Positions 11,730-24,666 of a stretch of DNA of 64,000 bases are shown in pieces (within the stretch, counting starts at the first letter, position 1; every line of letters begins with the position of its first letter). Source of the stretch: Brugia malayi (taxonomy: Eukaryota; Nematoda; Chromadorea; Rhabditida; Onchocercidae). The DNA is taken from positions 11,158,501 through 11,222,500 of the forward strand of contig NW_025062476.1 in NCBI RefSeq assembly GCF_000002995.4, written 5' to 3'. The position numbers and the translations under genes were made by a program. The notes below the pieces were generated by a model. It had not been told where the DNA came from. It made no database searches and was given only the letters and a program-made list of their open reading frames with translations.

Positions 11730-13160
11730 ATGTGTTTCGGATTATTCTGCAAAATGTTTGCTGCGGCTGAAGAAAGTCCGGAACATCCAGACATATCTGA
11801 TGTTCTCCGGTATTTGGAGAATGCACCTGTAATGCTCCGCGCATTACAGGAATTCATTTCCGCCAAACAGCAGGTAATTATTTCATGATTTTTATTTATC
11901 TTTGGTATTGTTGCTTAATTGCTATATCTGTGTTAAGAATACCGAATAGTAATTAAGCTTTGAAGTTTTAATGGAATAAACTGAGATTGAAAAAAGGAAT
12001 GATAAGTAAGCATTATAAACTTTTCAGTATGAAGACATGCTGCTCACCCGCTTGGCGGCTTACGAAGGGCGAAATGCCCAACAAAATATGGAAGAGGGAC
12101 CGGCACCTCAGGAGCCGGAATTTAACATAGAAGAGGCAGAGTGGGCTCCTCTGCCTGACAGTTACGATGCAGAAGAACAATGGCTGGCGGAAGCAGAGTT
12201 GGCCCCTCTGCCAGATGATAGCGAGGAGAGCCCTGAGGTGCCGGTGGCACCAATGGAAATAAGCAGCGTTGACGAACCGGAAGAAGCAATCCGAGAAATC
12301 GTCCTGTAAGCCTTATTTTAATGTATAGGCAAGAAACTTTAAGGAAGTATTAAATTTCATTTATTACACAAGAATCTGTTTCAGAAGATCAAGGACGATC
12401 ACAATACCGGTTCCAGTCACGCATGCAACGGTGGCTGTGGCAGTACCGGAAGTGTTTCACCCCGCAGATCTCGGGGATCTTCCGGACCAATTCCGAAGAG
12501 AATTGGAAGTGCCACAGGCAGAACCGTACACGGTGGTTCGAGAGGAAGGAAATATTACTATCGGTAATTCATATGTAGAATTGAAACCAGTGAAATGATC
12601 TTAGCTTGCTTTTACTTTAATCAAAAAAATCAACCAAGCTATAATAAACATTCTTTACATATAACATTTTTGATTTCAGTGTGCGGTATCTGCGATAGGC
12701 AATTTGAAACGTTAAAGGGGTGGCGCATTTACGCCTCCAAGAAGCATAAACAGGACGGTAAGTGCTTTAAAATGGAATTTTCAATCATTTCTGGCTCATT
12801 TAATTCGTTTAAAATTTGGGAGACTCATCAATTACATATATTTCAGGTTTTTGTGCACGCTGTGGCCATAACCTCCTGTTGCCACCCGAATTTACGGCTG
12901 CACAGAGAACAGCAGCGATAGAACTCCATGCCCTCGATTGGTGTCCGAGGGCATGTGCAGCCGTAATGGACGAAAGGCAGGTTAAACGCCGCCGGCTCAA
13001 TCTTGTGGGGAGAGAAGAGGATGCTCAATACCTCTTCGTTCCAGGTGAGAAAAGTCATGGAGTGAAGTTTAAAAATAAAAGGACCAGAATGGAACAGAAA
13101 GATTTGTAAAGTTGACTTCGCAGCTTTTTCAATCAGTGAATTTTTTTTGCAGGCCGGTAA
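11730..13160 (+). CDS. unrecognised multi-exon protein with cysteine-rich zinc-finger-like C-terminus
   Basis: Exons 11730-11873, 12028-12305, 12385-12563, 12680-12757 and 12847-13044 join in one frame through GT-AG introns. The last step is ambiguous. The strong acceptor at 13152 gives a stop at 13158-13160 (294 residues); a weaker one at 13136 gives a proline-rich tail ending at 13247-13249. The ATG lies 12 bases after TTTCAG, as at nematode trans-spliced starts. The middle is very acidic and holds an imperfect internal repeat (WAPLPD, LAPLPD). Around residue 202 is CGICDRQF...YASKKHK, a C2H2-like finger with Tyr where the first His is expected. Next comes FCARCGH and a WCPRAC motif, then a basic KRRR stretch that could be a nuclear signal. 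Exons are clearly GC-richer than the surroundings. I do not recognise the family; a DNA- or RNA-binding role is only a guess. Confidence 0.7.
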
Positions 13161-13249
13161 TACCATTCGGCACTCCCCACGCGGCCAGCCTGTCGCTGCC
13201 TATTCCAATGCTTCACCCTCTATCCAACGAAGGCGGTCAAGCGGGTTAG

Positions 13250-14860
13250 TAAATTTTGAAAAACAAAAAAAAAAAATACCAAAAAAATTAAAAAATAAGA
13301 AATAAAAAATAAAAAGAAAAAAAACAAAAGAGAAAAAAATAGTAAAAAATAAAAAAAAGAAAAATAAAGAAAAATAAAAAAAAGTAAAAGTAAAAAAAAA
13401 CAAAAAACAAAAAAAAACGAAAAATTAAAAAAAAAATCAAAAAAAATTTTTTTTTTGTTCTTTTAAATTAATTTGACTACAAAAACAATCGAATTCAAAG
13501 TTCGGAAAGAGGAACAAACCAATCCCAATGAGCCATTGGTAATGATAGATAAAAATCAAGAAACTTGCAAAGGGATTTTTTTTGATTGCCACTAAATTCG
13601 GTAGCAACATACTTTGAATTCGATTATGTTCTTTTCAGTTTTTTGTTTTCTTCTTTTTCTTTTTTTTTTTGGTATTGAAAACTTGTTGTTGTTGTATATT
13701 TATTTTGCATTTGGTCAGTATTATAAATATTTTCTTTTTCTTTTTGTTTTATTTTCTTCATTTTTTTAACTTAATGTTTTTAATTGTTTTGTGCTATTAC
13801 TAGTAATTTCTAGTTTTCTGTTTTCTTAAAACATCTAATAACTATTGTTTACTGTTTGAAGTTTATGTTTATTTAATATTTAAAAGTTCTTTTTTTTTTT
13901 GGTTGATAATGCTTGAATTTAGGCCATATTTTGGCAACTTTTAATGCATTTAATTTTGTATTATTTAAATTGTAATAAGTTTTTTTGTTCTACTTGTTCT
14001 GTTTGTTAGTGCTTTGTAATGGTTTAGGATGATTCGATATAGATAGTTAAATAGAGCATTTTTTTTAATTTGTTTTTAACGGAGCTTGGGCAATTTTTAA
14101 AATCTTTGCTCTGCATTTAATCTGGTGTTCTCATTGTGGCTACTAAATTATCAACTTGAGAAATAATGATATCATCGAATTATCAGTATCTTGTTTTCAT
14201 TTTTTTGAATTGAATCAGTTCTTATCTATATTGTAACTTTTTTTGTGGTAGGGTAAATAATTAAGGATGTAGATAATGCATATCTACCTCCAATAAAACT
14301 TATAAACTAGAGTGAGATAAAAACACGGAGAAATTTAGAAGAAAATCTTCCCCAATTTTTGATTTATTCCTGAAGTTCTTTTACTTCCGAAACAAATTTT
14401 TGAACTTATAACCCATTTTTTAATTTCTGGAATATTTTTCCAAATGGTGAAATTATGTGAATTTTTGGAAATCTTTTTTTTTCTTTCCGTATTTTCCGTA
14501 GTTTGCAAGCCTCGAAAAATTTGCGGATTCCCTTTGAGATTTTTAACTATTTTTTTTTTTCTTTTAAACGTAAATTTTATTTTGTATGCCCTGGCCTTGA
14601 ATTTCTGATTTTTTAATTTTTCTGAATTACTTGAAAAATTTTTGGCATTAATTTTGATTTGTATGGATCTTTTAGTTTTATAGTCCATCTTTTTTTCTTT
14701 TTTTATTATTTTTTTATTTAAATTTTTTATTTTTAACTTCAAATTATTTTTTGCTCACATTTAATTTTATTGCAATTTTTAAATGTTTGTCTTTCATTGT
14801 TTTCCATATTTTTTATTAACTTATTTTTCCTTAACTTTTTTAATATTTATTTCTATTTTT
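13250..14860. repeat. A-rich then T-rich low-complexity DNA
   Basis: 13257-13450 is almost entirely A with scattered T and G, of the AAAAAT/AAAAG type. 13620-14860 is T-rich. Open frames here consist of Lys/Asn or Phe/Leu runs and are composition artefacts. A 15-bp perfect inverted repeat (AATCGAATTCAAAGT at 13487-13501 and its complement at 13611-13625) brackets about 110 bases. Confidence 0.7.
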
Positions 14861-14864
14861 TATT

Positions 14865-15745
14865 TTTGCATGCCTGTTAATTTTAAATCAGATACTTTAT
14901 GCTTGGTGTTATTTCTTTTTCACAATATTATTTATCGCATGCTTTTTCGTCGATTTAATTTTTATTTATTTCATAATATTTCAGATTAGTTGTATTTTTG
15001 AGTCTTTTCCAAAATTTTCTTTCTGCATGACTTTTTATGATTCTACTGACTGCATGCTTTTTTGTCAATTTAACCTAATGCTATTATTGGATAGCAGTTT
15101 TTTATTAGAGTTCTTAATCTTTTTTGTTAATTTCTTTTTTCATGCATTCAATGTAGTGCCAATAATTGCATGCTTTTTTGATAATTCAATTCTTATTCTT
15201 GCGTTATATTTTGGATTAATTGTAATTTTGATTCCCACTTCTTATTTGTTTAGTTGCATGCATTTTTTATAGCTTTCCTGACTGCATGCCCTTTATATAA
15301 TTTATTGCTAAACTAACTTATTGTTATATATAATATGTGCTTTTTTTAATTTCGTTTTTGTATGCATTTTGGGTTACTTTTAATTACTGCTTTTATATTT
15401 CGTTAACTTTGCTCACACTAATAACAACAACTTTACTTACTGTTAATGCATGCCTTTCTTGTAATTTCACTGACTGCATGGTCTTTTTGCAGTTCTAATA
15501 ACTGCATGTTCTTCCTGTAATTTTGCTCACCGCATGCTTATGAATTTAACTTATCATTATTATTGGATAATATATTAATTGTAGTTCCCAACCATTTTTT
15601 CAGTTTTGTTTTCGCATGCCACTTTCGGTTGCTTTCTCTAGTAACCACATAGTGTTAAAATTTATATATTAAGTCACTTTTTTTTTAATTTGTTTTTGCA
15701 TACCTTTATTGTAATTCTACTAATTGCATGCTTTTTATTTTTCTA
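14865..15745. repeat. degenerate 28-bp repeat with GCATGC core
   Basis: Roughly fifteen copies of a unit like TGCATGCYTTTTTGTAATTT followed by YACTGAC occur, some back to back at 26-30 bases (for example about 15445, 15473, 15501, 15529) and others 70-110 bases apart with AT-rich filler. The core GCATGC is palindromic. Copies vary, so it is an old array. It does not look like coding DNA. Confidence 0.75.
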
Positions 15746-15779
15746 TGTCTCTTTAGCACTTTATTTTTGTTGTATTTTA

Positions 15780-15781
15780 CT

Positions 15782-15813
<32 letters not shown>

Positions 15814-16527
15814 ATACATTATGCTATATAATATATTAGTAATATTATATATTGCTATATTATATTACATTACGTTATATTATACTAATATTTTATTATA
15901 TATTAAAATACTATTATATGTGTCATATTATATATTATCATAGTATTATTATATCATATGCATTACATTATAATGTTATATTACATTTACTATATTATTA
16001 TTATTATACATTGTATTATAATTTATATTATATTTTATCGTATTATAATATTGTATTATCATTAAATTATATCATTTTATATTGTGTTATATATTATTAT
16101 AATATATATCTTAATATATTAATATTAAATTGTATTATGTTGTATACTTTATGATATTAGATTATACATTATGTTGTATAACACTATCACTATGTGTTAT
16201 ATTATATTAATATTCATTATATTGCTTTATATTATTTGTGATATTAATTATATCGCATAATATTATATTTTATTATATTATTTTTATTTTTAATATTACT
16301 GCATATTATTAGCATTACTTTTATTAATATTATTATAATGTTATTATTAATAATATATTAATATTATTATATTATTAATATTAATATTAATATGTACCAT
16401 TGTTATATAAGTATTATAATCAAATTATTATATCTATTATATTTCTTATTATTTTACAATTGTATTATTTCATTATATGGTAATATATATTCCATTATAT
16501 TATTATTATTATTATTATTATATTATT

Positions 16528-16558
<31 letters not shown>

Positions 16559-18175
16559 TATATATTTTATATATTATGTACCATTGTTATATAAGTATTA
16601 TAATGAAATTATTATATCTATTATATTGCATTATGTAGTATAATATATTATGTTATATATTGAGTTATTATTATATTGTATCATATATTTTATATTATTA
16701 TGTTATATATTATTCTCTATTATTATAATAATATATATAATATTCTAATTTACATTTTATTATATAATAATATTGGAGTATCATGTTTTATTATATTTAT
16801 ATTATTATATTCTATTATGTTATATCACATTATTTTATATATATATTATTGTATTATTTTATATTATTTACTATACTATTATTTTATTGTATTATATTAC
16901 ATATAATGTATTTTATATTATTATATAATCTTATACTATTAATACATATTTAGTTACATTATGTTATAATATATCATATTGTACTAATATTATGTATTAA
17001 TATATTTCTTTGTTATATTATATTATATGTCATGCTATAATCATATTATGTTATATCATTTATCACTACTATATTATATATGTTATACTATAATGTCGTG
17101 TATATGTTATATATTTTATTATCAGTTTTTATTGTTTATATTGTATTATTTTATTAATATTATATTATTATATTTCATTATATTATGTATTATGTTATAA
17201 TATTATTATATTATTATCGTGTTATTATAATAAATTATTATTATTATATTATATATCTTTTTTATTATTATATTCTATATGAAATACTCATATTATATTA
17301 ATATATTGTATTATATTGTTGTATTAAATAATTTTTATTGCTATTATTGTTATTATTTCTATATTATATATTATTAATACAACAATTATTATTATATCAA
17401 TTTATTATATTGTATTATATTAGATACATTATAATGCTGTAGATTATATTATTATTGTTATATTGTATTATATATTATTATAATAAATTTTGTTATATTA
17501 TTACATCATTCTGTATTATTTTATAATGTTATTGTATCGTATTTATTTATTATTGTTATGCATTATTTTATATTATTTTATATCATACAGTATTATAATA
17601 TGTAATATCATATCACATTATTATCATATATTATATTGTATTATTGTTATATTATTATTTTATATTATGTTATAATTTAACATTATATTTTTAATATTAT
17701 ATTATTATAGTTCGCTATATTTTATATTGTAATTGTGTTATTACTATAATAATATTACTGTATTATTGTATTTTTTTATTAATATTATATTATATATTAT
17801 AATTATTATATTATAACATTTTCTAATGATTATATTACATTGTATTATATTATAATTTTATTTCTTATGTTATCATTCTTATATTATTCTGTTATTATTT
17901 TATTATATAATATTATATATTATACTGTATTGTTTTGAGTATTCTATATTATTGTATATTAATATTACTAAATTATATATTATTGTTATTTATACAATTA
18001 TATATAATAATATCATTATATTATATAATATATGTAGTAATGGTACCACATTTATATAATAATATTACTATATCATATATTATATTATTACTATTTATAT
18101 AATTATATTATTGTATTATATTTTATATTATTTTTATATTGTCTTTATTGCATCATTTTATATTATATATTACAT
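15780..18175. repeat. 2.4 kb of nearly pure A/T low-complexity DNA
   Basis: The tract is built from TAT/ATT/TATA words with few G or C bases, starting with a (TA)n run at about 15781-15808 and including ATT microsatellite at about 16498-16560. Short near-repeats occur inside, for example ATTATGTACCATTGTTATATAAG-like sequence near 16391 and 16574. The Tyr/Ile/Leu-rich open frames are composition artefacts. Ordinary sequence resumes at about 18180. Confidence 0.9.
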
Positions 18176-19500
18176 TTTGCTTTGTTATGATGTAATGAAA
18201 TGATGGGAATTGAATCTTTAAATCGCGCCAATGTGTATTAATCAGTTGGTGAAATTCATTTTTTGTATTGAAAAATCACGACATGATTAATTGATGTCAC
18301 CTGTAGGTCGTTTTATCGTTTGAGAAGCATTTGAAGATAATATTTTCATAATATTTGCATGATTAAGAAACCATATTAATCAGATGAAGGGGGTTCATAT
18401 TCGATGAAGGCATAATGTCAACATGGTTAGTAATTTCTGTTTATAATTTTAGGTCAACGGATTAATAATTTTAATTCTTTTTTTAATTTAAATAAAATTT
18501 TGGTGATGTTTATTATTAATTGTAAAAAGTAGCTGGATGATTTCAATTTTCAATCCTTTTCAATGTACTTATTAACTGATTTTTTGCAGGTGTGATATAC
18601 TGGCAACATTTTAAGGTAATATTTTATCTAGAAGATTGACATAGCTGACATAATGCTGATGAAATGCATATTTTTATAAACTTTTTTGCTCAATTTTTAA
18701 AAAGTGATGCTGGAAAATTCATCGCTTCGTTGCGCAAGTCAAAGAGTAAAATTAGTTTTCGTAATTTTTGTAAAAATTGAATTGAAAAAGGGTAAATCGT
18801 ATCACTTATTCTTCTATCACTTAATAACCATTTAGCGTAATATTTTTATAAAATTTTCTATCATGATTGTCTAAACTATGTTACCATCATGGGGAAAAGT
18901 GATATCCGATGAAAATATGGCTTCATGCAAAATTTCGAACTAATCGAACGATTTCTATATAATTTCTATTTCTATATACGGCTGTAGCTGTAAGTGTTGC
19001 TTTTTATATTTCACAAATTGTTATGAATATTCAGAAATTAGACACAATTTTCAATCTGATATCATAAATTTGAAATGGATTGATGGGAAGTAAGTATAAT
19101 CAATAATGGCACAGTTATTATCAGGTGAGAATTTTCTGTTTTATTAGTTAATTTTGCGCTATAAATTAAATGATTTTGCTACATTTTTTATAATTTATTG
19201 CATACAGTCGGTTGCTTGTTGGTTGCTTTTAATTTTTAGCTCTTTCCTTCCAGTTGAAATTGTCTCAAAAGTAGTGCTGGTAATATAAGCCTTAGTTGTT
19301 CTTTGTTCTTCAAGTCATTCGGAATATTTCTTTATCAAAAAAAAAAAAAAAGAATCAATTATTTCTCACTTACTTTGATTTAATTAAAATTAATTAATTT
19401 GACATCATTAAAAAATTCAGAGTTCGTTTCATTTTATTGCATATTTTAAGGCATTTCTTAGAAAACAAATTTGTCAAAATTTATTTCAACTAATATATCA

Positions 19501-22500
19501 ATGGCTACAATGGGATCATATTCTACATTACAATCATCCGATTTTTGCTGGAAGTACGAATAAATTAGAAATAGATAAGCTAATTTATTAAGTATTGATG
19601 CATTCGAAATTTAATCTTTTCTTTCATTTTTTTTGTTTTGATAAGAGGAAGGAAGAATTGTAAATTAATTCAAAAAAATATCGTGAAAACATTGAAGTAA
19701 TTACGATAAAAAAAACTGTTGAAAATTAATTTTTCAAAAAAAAAAATAAATAAATAAATAATAAGCAAATGGCCAAGCACACATAGCCTAAAAATAAATA
19801 GTTGGAAAAGAATTTTTGTCTTGATGAATAATTTGAAATCATTTGCATAGATCATCAGCAAAAGATGCATTATCATCGGAACATTTAGATGAAGGAGCAC
19901 GTCCAGTATACTCGAAACAATTTGGTAATAATTCAAATTACTCAAAAAATTTACTCAAATTACTAATTTATACTTTTAAAAAATCTTCTTTTTTCAGTGC
20001 TAACAAATGATATACAACATTTTATACCAGAATATATACGTGAGAAATTTCATGAACCAATTGAGCCAAATTTGTGTACAATTAAAGTAACTTGTAAAGC
20101 TGAAAAGAAGGAGTAAGTAGTTTGTTGCGTAGAAAATTTTGAATTTCATAATTTTAATTATTTTATAACTTTTTAATTTTAAGATTTCCGACATTAATTC
20201 CATTTTTTTTTTCCTAATCATCTAAGAAATTTTTTATATTATAATTTGTAGAAATATGCATTTTAACCAAAAATCTATTCAGACAGCTATTTTATACATT
20301 TCAATTGAATTGGTATAAAGATAAAACGCATATCGACACTGACAGTAGTGATATGGTAATTTCCAAATCAGAAAAGTCACCGATAAATGGTATGCAAAAT
20401 TAAGATCAATAATGTATTTGCATTGATTTATCCTTTCGTTGTTAGATATACTCTTGTTACTTAGATATTCCTACTGCTAAATCTGTTAATGAGTAGGCCG
20501 AATAAGTATTAAATTATCGATTAATTGGAAAGAAAATTGATAATAGCTCTCTTTAGTAAAAAGTGGTTGCTTTAGAATATAAATCGATCATATTGCATTG
20601 ATCCAATTATATCTTGATTTAATTTTGATTCACTTTCATATTACTTTTTAAAAATAAATTCTAAAACGAAAAAGATTGTCTTCTTTTTAAAAATATTATT
20701 CATCAATCAATAACAATGTGATCCATAATGATCCTTTTTTTGTATCTTTCCTTTTGTCAGCGTTAACTGTAAACTGTTAAAACATTAAGCATTTCTTCCC
20801 AACTAACAGTAATATCCCATTTGTCATTTATCAAAATTTGCATAACTCAAATTTAATAATTTTATAAATAGTATATATGTGAATCTAATTATAGTAATAC
20901 AACAAAATGAATTAAAACAAGAACGACCGTTGCAAAGTTTAGAAACAAGCGTTGAAATAGGTATGTATCAATCATTTTATCTATTTTTATCATCAAAATT
21001 TGTGCTCTTTTTATTTATCTTTAAAAAAATATTAAATGACAATGACGAAATTAAATATATTTTCAATTATTATAGCTCCAACAACAACATCAACAGGTGA
21101 AGAAATCCGTTCCTGTGATGGACCGTGTGGAAAAATGCGATCCGTAAAAGAACTTTGGGTGCATGGACGTTGTGAACACGCAATCTGTCGTTTTTGTACC
21201 ATTAATGCACCAATGGTTAAAAATATTGATGGTAAAATTTTGATGAATAGTTGAGATAAGAATATTATTATTAATTTTGGAATATTTCAATTAATTTTGG
21301 TTTTTTTTTTTTTTTTTTTACTAATTTTGAAATATTTCACTATATAAGTTGCAAATGATAACTATGATAAATTTGAATTGTAATGTGCCTTATATATATT
21401 CCTAAAATTGAGAAAAAAAAAAAACAAAAACAAAAACAGAAACGATGAATGCAGCAGTATTAATTAATTGAAACAACAATTTTCAAAAAAAAAAAAAAAA
21501 AAAAAGGAATAAAAATAATTGAGGTAAAGAAATTTTTGAAAAGTTTTCAGGTACTCCAGGATGTTGTAATCGAGAATGTTTTGCAAGTGATTTAGCAGCA
21601 CTTTGTCCAGATCCAATTCAACGTCATAAATATTTTCAAAATATTATTAATAAACGTAAAATTGACGAAATCATTGCAACAGGTCACAGAAATAATAGTA
21701 ACAATAGAAAACGATTGCAGGAAGCTATGGTATTATATTGAAATTTTTCAATTTTTATAGAATATTGTATCAAAACGATAAAAAAAAAGAGAGAAAAAAA
21801 CATTTATCTTTTGATTTTGATATTATCGAATTAAACTTAAAGAATATTTAAAATGTAATATCCAGTGAACATTAAAATTTTAAGAATTTCTGATATCTTA
21901 GTTAGATAATTCAGGAATACCACCATTTTTTTTTTTTTATAATATGGAAGATGAAATAATCATTTATCATTTTTGTCTGAAGAAGTTATCATCTACAACT
22001 CAAACTTCACCAGTAAACAAACGGATGGGAGCGAAACGAGATTTGAAAGAGTTAATATCAGTTAAAGTGCTCATTCTCGAGAAAGGTCCAATAGGAACAA
22101 TTTCTCGTCGTTGTTCTATCAATGAAATTGGCTCTACCGAATCGCTACGTAGCACATTGCAGTGGATTGCTGGCTATGGGTTTATATTTTATTTTATTTC
22201 ATTAAATCGTTTTCCACACTAATTGTATTAACTAATTAATTAATTAATTTTTAAATTACGATTATTTAAAATTATGACTATGCTTTCACAAATTATCTAG
22301 ACAAATATTTAATATTCACGATAAACTAATTACACTGCTATTGATGTTTAGTATTATAAATTTCAAGAATTCAAAATTATTACTTTTCATCCTTTGTTTT
22401 ATCAGCTGTTCAAGTTTTGAATTAAAATTTAAAAATGATATTTTAGACAAAGCCTTCATAAATGTCGCATTTTTGTCAATTATGGTGAAAGTGATGATAA

Positions 22501-22639
22501 TTCAAAGTTAAAAGAAATTAATTTAAAGCAATACGGTGATAAGAAAATTAGCAGTTTTCCATCAGTTAATGGAATGCTTAGTTTTGTGATTGATTACATC
22601 AATTTAATTGGAGGAAGTTCAACTTCATCCTATATTTGA
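19501..22639 (+). CDS. RING-like zinc-binding protein, ten exons, family not recognised
   Basis: Ten exons join without a frame break: 19501-19553, 19851-19924, 19998-20112, 20283-20389, 20465-20492, 20872-20960, 21076-21231, 21551-21729, 21902-22179 and 22447-22639, giving 423 residues ending at TGA 22637-22639. Exons 7-8 encode a cysteine cluster (CDGPCGK, then CEHAICRFC, then CCNREC) that resembles a RING or RING-like fold holding two zinc ions; such domains usually act in ubiquitin transfer or protein binding. The N-terminal third (FVLTNDIQHFIPEYIREKF and beyond) and the C-terminal part show no domain I know. No signal peptide or membrane segment is evident. It appears single-copy and intact, unlike the receptors around it. 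Exon 9 includes a run of four Phe codons from a T tract. Ubiquitin-ligase function is an inference from the cysteine pattern only. Confidence 0.8.
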
Positions 22640-24050
22640 TCATTCAATAATTTTCACTACCGCTACGAAAATTCAATAAACAAATTTACAATTGAATTCC
22701 TTAATATTTATTAATAAATATCTCAACTATCTCAGTTTTCCCTCAATTTCGACGTCATTGTCAATTAATCAAGCAATTAAATTCAAAAAAGTAGTATTGA
22801 AATATGCCAAACTTTGTTACATCTATCTTATAAACATGGCACTTTTCTTTCAATCTAACTAAAAAAAAACTAACAGAAGAGTTCTTAATTAGTTTAATTA
22901 GTCATATAATTACTCATCGAATACAATGAAATAAAGTTATAATGAAAAATCGGTTCAATTATAGTCATAGTACTCCCATTATACTATACAAAGTAATTAT
23001 CTACATCCAACCGCAACCAAATTTCTCTGCTATAAAATGTCGTGATATAAGTTGATACTATTTGATAATCCTTATAACGTTAAGCAAATAAGTTTTTTTT
23101 CTGAAAATTTGTTTATGTCAACCAATCAACTAACTACAAAGCACATCATCATTAACCAAGTAAAATTTTTCTAAATATTGAGGATTAATTAAATTGAAAA
23201 GAATGATCGGTAATTTTATCCACCACTTCTTCAAAAATCACGCTCATAATAATTACTAATAGTGATGACATCCGAAAACCTATTGCAATTTAAAAATCGT
23301 ATAATTATATTTTAATAGTGTATAAATCGAAGAGAATAAATTGACAGCCACAAGATAATTGTAAAAATCATTGGAAGTTTGGAATTAAAAATTGCATGCT
23401 GTGATAAAATTCATGTTGTGATGTAAAAGTCAGTGTCAAATTTAAAAAATTTAATCACAAATAGCATGCGATTCAATTTTCAGTGCTCAAAGTGAACACA
23501 AAATACCTTTCAGTTTAGAATGATTTCACTTTTTATTACTTACCAAATACCTTATTCAAACTGAAATAATAATTAATACTACGGTGAGATATTGTGCAAC
23601 AAAACAGATTGCTTTTATCCAAGATAAAACACTTTTTTTTTGGCAGAATTAAATAATTAAAGTCAAGTAAAATTTCAAGTGCTTACGAATTGATATTCTC
23701 TATGTGTGCACCATTTAATAATTGATGTGATCCGTAGGCGTTGCATTACGTAAAACTTATTTACAATGAGTTATATTTTTCATTTCTGGAAATATCATTA
23801 TTATATTATTTCTAATAAAATTGTGCCTTTAGAAATTTTCGCTGTGAAGCCAAGGAATAATTTCTGCAATGTCAACATCCATAATAAGATGACAATCCAT
23901 TTTGAACTGGAGAAATTTAGAATAACATTTGCCAAATCGAACTCCAAACGTTATTTTTAAATCCTTTGTTAATTTAGCTAATATTCAATTGGTACATTCA
24001 ATTCGACATTTAAATTGAATGCAAAAATGTAAAATACACAGCAGGAAAAA
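22640..24050. other. intergenic, no gene assigned
   Basis: AT-rich DNA after the RING-like gene. A short open stretch at 23766-23960 has no clear splice context. An AAT/ATA microsatellite near 24065-24150 marks the fading edge of the inverted duplication with 7200-7290. Confidence 0.5.
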
Positions 24051-24666
24051 TTCAGTCAAAATCCAAAAATAATAATAGCAATAATAATTAATAGTAATAA
24101 CAATATCATGATAATAATAATCATAAAAATAATAATGACAATAAAAACAATGATAAACAAAATCCTTTTAAATAAAGGGATAAAATTTTGTCTCTTTAAT
24201 AAAAATTTTAAATAAGGCGATAAAATTTACCGAAATATTCGTTTTGATTCGATCTAGTTAATTTTTTGAAACCATACAAATTATTTGCAAGAAAAAGAAA
24301 AAGAAAATTGATCGGAATCATTGGTATTTGAAACTCACTGACGAATGTACCAAACATATTTGATAGAGCAATCAGCTAATGGTAGTATGATATTTCTTCG
24401 TTGAATCCGATCTATCTTTGTGTTAATTGTAAAAGAATGAAATGAACCAAAGTAAGTTATACAAAAAATAAAAAAGAAATCAGTATATACATCACTTCAT
24501 TTTAAGTAAGACAATTGCGCAATTGTGGAAAAAATACATTTTATTGCTTTGGAAAGCTTGGCATATTCGAAATTAGGTTTATGCTAAGAAGATTTTCAGT
24601 TTTTGGAATCATTATTAGTCATCTTTTGCTATAGATTGTATTTTAGATTGTTTGAACTTTAGACCA

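Noticed and set aside
13200..14742. Phe-rich and Lys-rich minus-strand frames
   Set aside because: They lie in T- and A-runs and encode homopolymer-like peptides.
14865..15745. CRISPR-like array
   Set aside because: Units of about 28 bp are degenerate, often directly adjacent and without unique spacers of constant length, and the host is a eukaryote.
15728..17675. Several Tyr/Ile/Leu-rich frames in the A/T tract
   Set aside because: The residues follow directly from TAT/ATT repeats; no splice sites, no other composition.
19106..19279. Possible earlier first exons of the RING-like gene (19106-19124 and 19254-19279)
   Set aside because: They can be spliced to each other, but leave a phase that does not fit the exon at 19851, whereas the exon starting at ATG 19501 fits exactly.
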